Shown one piece after another: positions 21,557 to 27,954 of a DNA stretch of 27,954 bases. Under the pieces are notes generated by a model. That model saw only the letters and a program-made list of their open reading frames with translations. It had not been told where the DNA came from and ran no database searches. Within the stretch, counting starts at the first letter, position 1; each line of letters starts with the position of its first letter. This DNA is from JBKQHQ01 sp052148715 (GTDB taxonomy: Bacteria; Pseudomonadota; Alphaproteobacteria; Rhizobiales; Xanthobacteraceae): positions 1 through 27,954 of the forward strand of contig JBKQHQ010000277.1 in the NCBI GenBank assembly GCA_052148715.1, read 5' to 3'. A program made the translations under genes and the position numbers.

Positions 21557-21863
21557 CAGTCCTGCTCCGTTACGCCGACCGTCCGCTTAACGCGCGTGCG
21601 GTTCGAAGTGTTTGCTAGGCGAGTTCCCACCACCCGCGGTGTCCGGGCCCATTCCCCAACGGCGCGACGGTAGCAAACTCGGATTGCACATTGGTTAAGA
21701 GGCCATACGGGAAAACCCGTATGGCGCTCCGGCCGCCCGCCCCATCGGCGCGCAGGCGCAAGCCCGAACCCCGCCTTCCCTTTGTCCGCCCTTTACTTAT
21801 GGCCCGCGCTTGACTTAGTCCCCCAGGCGGCGGCACGGTCCGGCCGCACAGATCATCCGGCCC
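21557..21863. promoter_or_regulatory. Divergent intergenic region (cheY / ribF)
   Basis: 307 bp without a gene. It contains a perfect 10-bp hairpin with AAAA loop (21702-21725; CCATACGGG with CCCGTATGG), listed as a finding, and promoter elements for cheY and ribF that I cannot place with confidence. Confidence 0.5.
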
Positions 21864-22853
21864 ATGTCCGCGCCTCCATCATTAACGAAACCTTTCGTTA
21901 TCGTGCGCGACGGTGAGCCAGCCGGCTCGCTGGCCGGCGCCGTGGTTGCGATCGGGAACTTCGATGGCGTGCACCTAGGCCACCGGCGGGTGATCGCGGG
22001 CGCCAAAGCCCGCGCTCGATCGCTCGGCCGGCCGGCCGCAGCGCTCACCTTCGAACCGCATCCCCGCAGCTTTCTATGGCCGGCCGAGCCCCTTTTTCGA
22101 CTGTCCGATGCGCACAACAAGTTGCGCCTGCTGGCCGGCGCCGGGCTCGATGGGGCCATTGTCCTAACCTTCGACGCCGCCCTTGCGGAGCTATCGGCGC
22201 AAGCCTTCGTCGACGACATCCTCGTGCGGCGTTGCCGGATTGCCGGCGCCGTGATCGGCCGCAACTTTTATTTCGGCAAGAACCGCACCGGCTCGCCGGA
22301 TTTTTTCGCCGCCGAGGCCGCTCGCGCGGGCTTCACCCTCGATATCGTCGATCAGCTCGAGGACGGAGGGCGGCCGGTGTCGTCGGGCCAGATCCGCGCC
22401 GCCATCGAGGCCGGCCGGATGGCGGAGGCGGCCGAGCTACTCGGTTTTCCCTGGTTCGTCACCGGGACCGTGATTCATGGCGACAAGCGGGGGCGCGACC
22501 TCGGCTATCCGACCGCCAACCTGCGTCTCGATCCGACCTGCCGCCTCAGACACGGCATCTATGCGGTCCGCGTGGGGCAGGGAGCGCAGCGCGTCGACGG
22601 CGTTGCAAGCTTCGGCCGCCGCCCGACCTTCGACGACGGGGCCCCACTGCTCGAAGTCTTTCTATTCGACTTCACCGGCGACCTTTACGGAGCAACGCTC
22701 GATATCGCCTTCATCGGCTGGATCCGCGAGGAGCTGCGGTTCGCGGGCGTCGCCGATCTCATTCGTCAGATGGACGACGACAGCCGCCAGGCACGCGAGC
22801 TTCTCGCACGCTTTCCTGATCTCTTTCCACCGCTTGGCAATATTGCGCAATAA
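21864..22853 (+). CDS. ribF: Bifunctional riboflavin kinase / FAD synthetase
   Basis: 329 residues, usual for RibF, which phosphorylates riboflavin to FMN and adenylates FMN to FAD. N-terminal nucleotidyltransferase domain: AIGNFDGVHLGHRRVI (residues 29-44, the HxGH-type motif), TFEPHPRSF, and GRNFYFGKNRTG. C-terminal kinase domain: GTVIHGDKRGRDLGYPTANL (the GxxxPTAN motif) and GVASFGRRPTFDDG. ATG 21864 has no obvious ribosome site. An 8-bp inverted repeat, TAACGAAA with TTTCGTTA, lies at codons 7-13. It is followed by ileS after 221 bp and then lspA, a common proteobacterial order. Confidence 0.95.
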   Translation: MSAPPSLTKPFVIVRDGEPAGSLAGAVVAIGNFDGVHLGHRRVIAGAKARARSLGRPAAALTFEPHPRSFLWPAEPLFRLSDAHNKLRLLAGAGLDGAIVLTFDAALAELSAQAFVDDILVRRCRIAGAVIGRNFYFGKNRTGSPDFFAAEAARAGFTLDIVDQLEDGGRPVSSGQIRAAIEAGRMAEAAELLGFPWFVTGTVIHGDKRGRDLGYPTANLRLDPTCRLRHGIYAVRVGQGAQRVDGVASFGRRPTFDDGAPLLEVFLFDFTGDLYGATLDIAFIGWIREELRFAGVADLIRQMDDDSRQARELLARFPDLFPPLGNIAQ

Positions 22854-23074
22854 CCGGGAACAAGCCGTCATATCTGAAATTGGCTCCGCGCATACGAGGC
22901 CTTTCGGCTGCACCCTCGACGTGGTAGGAAGCCCCGATGATGGCAGGCCATGCACTAGCTCTTGAAAGCTGCCCGGTCGCGCGGCGAATTACCGGCCCGG
23001 CTTCCGCTTGACCGATCGGTTGGCGGAGGACCGGGACTGCCGAATCTATGCCATCCTCGCCAGGTTAAGCCGCC

Positions 23075-26000
23075 ATGACCGATGCCGTTCGCGATTACAG
23101 CCAGACTCTGTTTCTGCCCAAGACCGAGTTCCCCATGCGCGCCGGGCTGCCGCAGAAGGAACCGGAAATCCTCGCCCGCTGGAATTCGATCAACCTCTAT
23201 CGCCGTCTGGAAGACGCGGCGAAGGGCCGGCGCAAATTCGTCCTGCATGACGGGCCGCCCTACGCCAACGCCCACATCCATATCGGCCACGCGCTCAACA
23301 AGATCCTCAAGGACGTGGTCGCGCGCTCGCAGCGCATGCTGGGCTATGACGCGAATTACGTGCCCGGCTGGGACTGCCACGGCCTGCCGATCGAATGGGA
23401 GATCGAGAAGGAGTATCGGGCCAAGGGCAAGAACAAGGACGCGGTGCCGATCCTCGAGTTCCGCCGCGAGTGCCGGCAATTCGCCGAACACTGGATCGGC
23501 GTGCAGCGGGAAGAGTTCAAGCGCCTCGGCGTCGTCGGCGACTGGGAGCACCCCTACACGACCATGGACTACGCGGCCGAAGCGCAGATCGCCCGCGAGC
23601 TGATGAAGTTCGCCGCCAATGGCACGCTCTATCGCGGCTCGAAGCCGGTGATGTGGTCGGTGGTGGAGAAGACGGCGCTGGCCGAAGCCGAGGTCGAGTA
23701 CGAGGATTACACGTCGGATACCGTGTGGGTGAAATTTCCGATCCGCCACGCCGAGCAAGTCAAGCGATCAGAAAAGCCGGGCGGCGGGGAGAGTATAAGC
23801 TTCGCACCTGACAGCGAACTGATGGACGCCTCGATCGTGATCTGGACGACGACGCCTTGGACGCTTCCAGGTAACCGTGCGATCAGCTTCTCAAATAGAA
23901 TCAATTATGGACTCTACCAAGTAACCGAAGCGCCGGATGGAAATTGGGCGAAGGCGGGCGACAAATTCGTCTTAGCCGACAAGCTCGCCGAAGACGTGAT
24001 GAAGCAAGCGCGCGTTCGCCACGAGAGACTTTGCTCGATCTCGACCCACCAACTATTACGGGTCGAGTGCCGACATCCACTCGCCAGCGTGAACGCGGGA
24101 TATGGGTTTCGCGTACCACTCCTTGTGGGTGACCACGTCACCGAAGATGTCGGTACCGGCTTCGTCCACACCGCGCCCGGCCATGGCCGCGAGGATTTTG
24201 ACATCTGGACGGCGCACGCACGCGAGCTGGAAGCGCGCGGCATCAACACCACGATCCCCTACACAGTCGATGCCGATGGCCGCTTCACCGACCAGGCGCC
24301 GGGTTTTGCCGGTAAGCGCGTCCTCACCGAGAAAGGCGAGAAGGGCGACGCCAACGAGGCGGTGATCAAGGCCCTGATCGAAGCCGGCATGCTGATCGCG
24401 CGCGGCCGCCTCAAGCATCAATATCCGCATTCTTGGCGCTCGAAGAAGCCGGTGATCTTTCGCAACGTGCCGCAATGGTTCATCGCCATGGACGAACCGC
24501 TGGCGTGGGCTTCGCGCACGGGCGCCGCTCACGACCGGCAGCTTGTCGCGTTGGGCCTGATGAATGAAGGCGGCCATTGCGCGGATCGCAATTCGAACGA
24601 AGCGCTTACCATCCGCGAACGCGCGCTGGAGGCAATCAAGGTCACGCGCTGGGTGCCGCCGCAAGGCGAGAACCGCATCACTGGGATGATCGCGTCGAAA
24701 CCCGACTGGGTGATCTCGCGCCAGCGCGTCTGGGGCGTGCCGATCACCGTCTTCGTGCGCGAGAAGGGCGACGGCACGGTCGACATCCTGCGGGACGAGG
24801 CGGTCAATCACCGCATCGCCGAGGCGTTCGAGCGCGAAGGCGCCGACGCCTGGTACGCTTCGGGCGCGCGCGGGCGGTTTCTCGGCCAGGAGCACGCGGC
24901 GGAAGCATGGGTCAAGGTCGACGACATCCTCGACGTCTGGTTCGATTCCGGGTCGACCCACGCCTTTACGCTCGAGCAGCGGCCGGACCTGAAAGTCAGG
25001 CGCGCCAAGGACGGCGGCGCGGACCTCGTGATGTATCTCGAAGGCTCCGACCAGCACCGCGGCTGGTTTCATTCCTCGCTGATCGAGAGCGCCGGAACGC
25101 GCGGGGTTGCGCCCTACGATATCGTGCTTACCCACGGCTTCGTCCTCGACGAGGACGGTCGCAAGATGTCGAAGTCGGTCGGCAACGTGACCGCACCGCA
25201 GGAGGTGATCAAGGAATCCGGCGCCGATATTCTACGGCTTTGGGTCTGCGCGTCCGACTATGCCGACGACCTGCGCATCGGCAAGGAGATCCTCAAGACC
25301 AATGTCGAGACCTACCGCAAGCTGCGCAACACCATCCGCTGGATGCTCGGCAATCTCGCGCATTTCCAGGAGGAGGATCGCGTCGAGCTTAGTCGGATGC
25401 CCGAACTCGAGCGGCTGATGCTGCATCGGCTCGTCGAACTCGACGGGCTCGTGCGCCAGGCCTACGCGGATTTCGACTACAAGCGCATCTTTGCGGCGCT
25501 CAACGCGTTCATGACGATCGACTTGTCGGCGTTCTATTTCGACGTCCGCAAGGACGCGCTCTACTGCGACCCGATCTCCTCGGTGACGCGCAAAGCCTGC
25601 CTCACGGTGCTCGACCATCTGTTCCGCGCCACGGTGACGTGGCTCGCCCCGATGCTCTGCTTCACCGCCGAGGAGGCTTGGGCCGCGCGGTTTGGCGTGA
25701 GCGCGCCTTCGGTGCATCTCCAACTATTTCCCGACATGCCGCAGGCGTGGCGCGACGACCCGCTGGCGGAGAAATGGCGCAGCGTGCGCCTCGTTCGCCG
25801 GGTGGTCACGGGTGCGCTCGAGATCGAGCGCGCGCAAAAGCGCATCGGCGCCTCGCTCGAAGCCGCCCCCATCATCTACGTGTCCGCCCCTGATCTGTTC
25901 GCGGCCTTGGTCGATGTCGACCTCGCCGAGATCTGCATCACCTCGGCCGCGACGCTGGTTGCCGGCGAGGGACCCGCGGAGGCCTTCCGGCTCGCCGAGG

Positions 26001-26164
26001 TGCCGGGCGTTGCCGTCGTGCCGCAGCTCGCGCAGGGCCGCAAATGCCAGCGCTCCTGGAAGATCACGCCCAATGTCGGCTCCGATCCCGAATATCCGGA
26101 CGTGACGCCGCGCGATGCCAAGGCGTTGCGGGAATGGGATACGATGCGTAGAGCAGCGGAATGA
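23075..26164 (+). CDS. ileS: Isoleucyl-tRNA synthetase
   Basis: 1029 residues, class I synthetase charging tRNA-Ile and editing misactivated valine. The HIGH motif is HIGH at 69-72 (PPYANAHIHIGHALNK); KMSKS at about 697-701 (GRKMSKSVGN). The editing domain includes TTPWTLPGNRAI and GTGFVHTAPGHG. Bacterial motifs GSDQHRGWFHSSL and DVWFDSG are intact. The C-terminal end GRKCQRSWKITPNVG keeps only one of the usual zinc-binding cysteines. Positions about 23755-24130 (residues 227-352) are lower in GC and codon bias than the flanks, and a stretch around 24510-24610 (residues about 480-512) looks longer than in relatives I remember. A hairpin directly follows the stop. Confidence 0.96.
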   Translation: MTDAVRDYSQTLFLPKTEFPMRAGLPQKEPEILARWNSINLYRRLEDAAKGRRKFVLHDGPPYANAHIHIGHALNKILKDVVARSQRMLGYDANYVPGWDCHGLPIEWEIEKEYRAKGKNKDAVPILEFRRECRQFAEHWIGVQREEFKRLGVVGDWEHPYTTMDYAAEAQIARELMKFAANGTLYRGSKPVMWSVVEKTALAEAEVEYEDYTSDTVWVKFPIRHAEQVKRSEKPGGGESISFAPDSELMDASIVIWTTTPWTLPGNRAISFSNRINYGLYQVTEAPDGNWAKAGDKFVLADKLAEDVMKQARVRHERLCSISTHQLLRVECRHPLASVNAGYGFRVPLLVGDHVTEDVGTGFVHTAPGHGREDFDIWTAHARELEARGINTTIPYTVDADGRFTDQAPGFAGKRVLTEKGEKGDANEAVIKALIEAGMLIARGRLKHQYPHSWRSKKPVIFRNVPQWFIAMDEPLAWASRTGAAHDRQLVALGLMNEGGHCADRNSNEALTIRERALEAIKVTRWVPPQGENRITGMIASKPDWVISRQRVWGVPITVFVREKGDGTVDILRDEAVNHRIAEAFEREGADAWYASGARGRFLGQEHAAEAWVKVDDILDVWFDSGSTHAFTLEQRPDLKVRRAKDGGADLVMYLEGSDQHRGWFHSSLIESAGTRGVAPYDIVLTHGFVLDEDGRKMSKSVGNVTAPQEVIKESGADILRLWVCASDYADDLRIGKEILKTNVETYRKLRNTIRWMLGNLAHFQEEDRVELSRMPELERLMLHRLVELDGLVRQAYADFDYKRIFAALNAFMTIDLSAFYFDVRKDALYCDPISSVTRKACLTVLDHLFRATVTWLAPMLCFTAEEAWAARFGVSAPSVHLQLFPDMPQAWRDDPLAEKWRSVRLVRRVVTGALEIERAQKRIGASLEAAPIIYVSAPDLFAALVDVDLAEICITSAATLVAGEGPAEAFRLAEVPGVAVVPQLAQGRKCQRSWKITPNVGSDPEYPDVTPRDAKALREWDTMRRAAE

Positions 26165-26165
26165 G

Positions 26166-26190
26166 GACGCGCCCGTCCCCCCGGCGCGTC
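26166..26190 (+). terminator. Hairpin directly after ileS
   Basis: Perfect 8-bp stem GACGCGCC (26166-26173) with GGCGCGTC (26183-26190) and a C-rich loop, beginning one base after the ileS stop. No T-tract follows, so it may protect the 3' end or attenuate rather than fully stop transcription into lspA. Confidence 0.4.
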
Positions 26191-26214
26191 ACTGCGGCCG
26201 GCTCCAAAGGGCTA

Positions 26215-26246
26215 CTTCGCGTGCTACGAGGTTTCTTCGCGTGCTA
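26215..26246 (+). repeat. Direct repeat upstream of lspA
   Basis: CTTCGCGTGCTA occurs at 26215-26226 and again at 26235-26246, a 20-bp spacing (about two helical turns), ending 17 bp before the lspA start. Confidence 0.7.
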
Positions 26247-26263
26247 GAGTTTAGCTGGGTCCC

Positions 26264-26836
26264 ATGACCGACAATTCGCAACCGCAGTACTCTCACCCGG
26301 CGACCAGCGAGCCGTTGGCCAGGCGCCTGCCCTATCTTGCCGGCCCGCTGACCCGGCAAGGGCTCCTCGCCCTCCTCGTCACCTGCCTGCTGGATCAGGC
26401 GAGCAAGCTGTGGCTCCTGTTCATGTTTGATCTCGGCCATCGCGGCGCCGTCCGGCTCAGCCCGTTTCTCGATCTGGTGCTGACTTGGAACACCGGCATC
26501 AGCTACGGCTGGTTTCAGCAGGAGGGGCCCCTGGGCCAGTGGGTGCTGCTCGCCCTCAAGATGCTCGCGGTCGCGCTCTTATGGATTTGGTTGGCGCGGG
26601 CAAACTCGCGACCGGTCGCGTTTTCGCTCGGCCTGATCATGGGGGGGGCCATCGGCAATGCCCTCGACCGGCTGGCCTACGGCGCGGTAGCCGATTTTGT
26701 ATTTTTTCACCTTGACACCGCAACCTGGCGGTTTGCGTGGTACGTATTCAACCTAGCCGATGTAGCGATCGTTGCCGGCGTTGCCGGACTTTTGTATGAT
26801 TCGATCGTCGGCGGGCGCGCCGCAAAAGCGCCCTGA
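26264..26836 (+). CDS. lspA: Lipoprotein signal peptidase (signal peptidase II)
   Basis: 190 residues, slightly longer than usual because of a hydrophilic N-terminus of about 25 residues. Inner-membrane aspartic protease that removes the signal peptide of prolipoproteins after Lgt modification. Four membrane segments are visible (LLALLVTCLL, WVLLALKMLAVALLWIWLA, AFSLGLIMGGAIG, VAIVAGVAGLLYD). Family blocks: LDQASKLW, WNTGISYGWF, GGAIGNALDRL. The catalytic dyad is Asp144 in AVADFVFF and Asp166 in FNLADVAI. The gene follows ileS by 99 bp and precedes a BamF-like gene. Confidence 0.95.
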   Translation: MTDNSQPQYSHPATSEPLARRLPYLAGPLTRQGLLALLVTCLLDQASKLWLLFMFDLGHRGAVRLSPFLDLVLTWNTGISYGWFQQEGPLGQWVLLALKMLAVALLWIWLARANSRPVAFSLGLIMGGAIGNALDRLAYGAVADFVFFHLDTATWRFAWYVFNLADVAIVAGVAGLLYDSIVGGRAAKAP

Positions 26837-26905
26837 TCGAAGCGAAGATGGAGATTCGCGCCGTTTTTGGCAGTTTCCCGCTGGGTGCTGAATGGGAAGG
26901 TTGGC

Positions 26906-27511
26906 ATGATGCATAATCGCGGGGGGGCAGCGCGTGGGATGCGCGCTTGTTTCGGGGTGGCGGTTGGTGCGTTGGCGATGGTGCTCGCAGCTGCGGTTGC
27001 GCGGGCCGGCGACGATCAGCCCGGACAGAAGGGTTTCTTCGACGGCATGTTCAGCGGTATTGGGGCGAGCTCAGACCCGCAGATCGATTACCGCGAGCGC
27101 TCGCCGCTCGTCGTGCCGCCGAAGCTCGATTTGCCGCCTCCAGAAGACGGCGCGGTCGAGAAGAAGACCCCTGCCTGGCCGGTCGATGCAGCCGTGAAGC
27201 GGCGGCAGCTGGAAGAAGCGGCGAGGCGCAAAAAAGTCAGCACAGACGCGATCAGCTCAACTCCCGTGGACGAGAACGGAAAGCCGGTGGGTGAGGACAA
27301 GTTCAGAGAATTCACCAAGATATTCGGCCTCAATCAGCAGGAAAAAGCAACGTTCAAGGCCGAGCCCCCGCGCACGACCCTGGTCGAGCCGCCTCCGGGC
27401 TACCGGACGCCGTCGCCGGATCAGCCCTATGGCATCGGCGTGAAGAAGGCCGCCGAACAGAAAACCGAGCAAAAGGGCGTCGAGGATCGACCTGCGGTTC
27501 CGCCGCACTAA
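26906..27511 (+). CDS. Exported DUF3035/BamF-like protein
   Basis: 201 residues; ATG 26906 has GGGAAGG five bp upstream. Signal peptide with hydrophobic CFGVAVGALAMVLAAAVARA, cleavage near residue 34 before GDD. There is no lipobox, so it is not a lipoprotein, unlike Caulobacter BamF as I recall it. The segment RSPLVVPPKLDLPPPE matches the core of DUF3035 (later named BamF, a subunit of the outer-membrane barrel assembly machine), and the position between lspA and an M16 protease agrees with that family. The rest is Lys/Glu/Pro-rich and probably disordered (for example VKRRQLEEAARRKK, GKPVGEDKFREFTKIFG). Function as BamF is inferred only. Confidence 0.6.
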   Translation: MMHNRGGAARGMRACFGVAVGALAMVLAAAVARAGDDQPGQKGFFDGMFSGIGASSDPQIDYRERSPLVVPPKLDLPPPEDGAVEKKTPAWPVDAAVKRRQLEEAARRKKVSTDAISSTPVDENGKPVGEDKFREFTKIFGLNQQEKATFKAEPPRTTLVEPPPGYRTPSPDQPYGIGVKKAAEQKTEQKGVEDRPAVPPH

Positions 27512-27606
27512 CACCGGCTCGTACCGCTTGGGGGCGGCACCACAATCGCCGGCCTGAAATCGACACGGCAGACAGCTGTCGCGTAAGGCCTTTTTGTCAG
27601 CCCCGG

Positions 27607-27624
27607 AAAGCGCCCTAGCGCTTT
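27607..27624 (+). terminator. Small hairpin before the M16 peptidase gene
   Basis: Perfect 7-bp stem AAAGCGC (27607-27613) with GCGCTTT (27618-27624), CCTA loop, followed by GCCCC. Weak as a terminator; it lies 95 bp after the BamF-like stop. Confidence 0.3.
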
Positions 27625-27650
27625 GCCCCAACCTTCGCCGAGATCGTGCA

Positions 27651-27954
27651 GTGACCATAGTCAAGCAAGCGTCGTTTGCCGTCCCCATCCTAGCAGCGCT
27701 GGCGGCAGGCCCCGCCGCGCAGGCCTCCGGCCCGGAAATATCGCACTTCACCTTCGAGAACGGCCTCGAGCTCGTGGTCATTCCGGATCATCGCGCGCCG
27801 GTCGTCACCCACATGATCTGGTATCGGGTGGGATCCGCCGATGAGCAGCAGGGCAAGTCCGGCTTGGCGCATTTCCTCGAGCATTTGATGTTCAAGGGCA
27901 CCGCCGCCCATCCCACTGGCGAATTCTCCCAGGTCGTCGCCAACATGGGCGGCC
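27651..27954 (+). CDS. M16 zinc metallopeptidase, N-terminal part
   Basis: Runs off the right edge after 101 codons. Starts at GTG 27651 with a signal peptide (FAVPILAALAAGPAAQA, cleavage near residue 25), so periplasmic or membrane-associated. It then shows the M16 (pitrilysin/processing-peptidase-like) opening FTFENGLELVVIPDHRAPV, WYRVGSADEQQGKSGLAHF, and the inverted zinc motif HFLEH (His74, Glu77, His78) followed by LMFKGT. Such exported M16 proteins usually occur as a tandem pair downstream of lspA in Hyphomicrobiales, so a second copy is expected beyond the window. A ribosome site is not obvious, and the exact start is moderately certain. Confidence 0.88.
   Translation, partial: MTIVKQASFAVPILAALAAGPAAQASGPEISHFTFENGLELVVIPDHRAPVVTHMIWYRVGSADEQQGKSGLAHFLEHLMFKGTAAHPTGEFSQVVANMGG

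Noticed and set aside
22955..23758. Minus-strand 267-codon frame over the ileS start
   Set aside because: Antisense shadow of ileS, with no recognisable domain.
1..27954. CRISPR array, rRNA or tRNA genes, prophage genes
   Set aside because: No regularly spaced repeats, no recognisable tRNA or rRNA sequence, and no phage structural genes were seen in reading the window.

Overview
The window is chromosomal DNA from a GC-rich alphaproteobacterium, most likely order Hyphomicrobiales near the Bradyrhizobiaceae/Xanthobacteraceae. Evidence: the protein families and their order (uvrC-pgsA-moaD-moaE; lspA followed by a BamF-like exported protein and an M16 protease; a stand-alone cheY-cheZ pair; an Omp25/31-type barrel), plus intergenic palindromes of a kind I recall from rhizobial genomes. 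It is mostly a housekeeping region with short operons. One mobile element interrupts it.

Layout. 1-401: 3' end of ilvE (+). 451-4115: minus-strand group uvrC, pgsA, moaD, moaE (nucleotide excision repair, phosphatidylglycerol synthesis, molybdopterin synthase); a nested palindromic repeat separates uvrC from pgsA. 4116-4532: AT-rich divergent regulatory region with a CtrA-type site, feeding an outer-membrane beta-barrel gene (to 5147). 5249-7432: minus-strand cspA, rlmJ and a secreted RNase T2. 7474-10606: IS1595-family transposon with 18-bp perfect terminal inverted repeats and a perfect 8-bp target duplication. It carries a DUF3800 gene and three small genes besides its transposase. 10716-12487: an exported protein, a PaaI-like thioesterase and a lipoprotein. 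12548-15547: hisS divergent from a class III omega-transaminase. 15615-17705: an exported protein and a GT39-like membrane glycosyltransferase (-). 17836-20319: a membrane-anchored degenerate EAL protein and a HAD-IIA phosphatase (+). 20413-21556: cheY-cheZ (-). 21864-26836: ribF, ileS, lspA (+). 26906-27954: BamF-like exported protein and the start of an M16 metallopeptidase (+).

How the genes relate. ribF, ileS and lspA are commonly neighbours in proteobacteria. lspA (lipoprotein signal peptidase), the BamF-like protein and the M16 protease all concern the cell envelope. cheY and cheZ form a response regulator plus its phosphatase, with no receptor or kinase in view.

The most notable observation is the 3,133-bp cargo-carrying IS1595 element. 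Its target duplication overlaps the reconstructed -10 box of the RNase T2 gene. The insertion therefore moved the -35 box, and a GAAC-N7-GAAC (LexA-like) site around it, about 3.1 kb from the gene. Other points of interest are an EAL domain lacking a catalytic Asp, a CtrA box upstream of the porin-like gene, and low-GC tracts inside both aminoacyl-tRNA synthetase genes.
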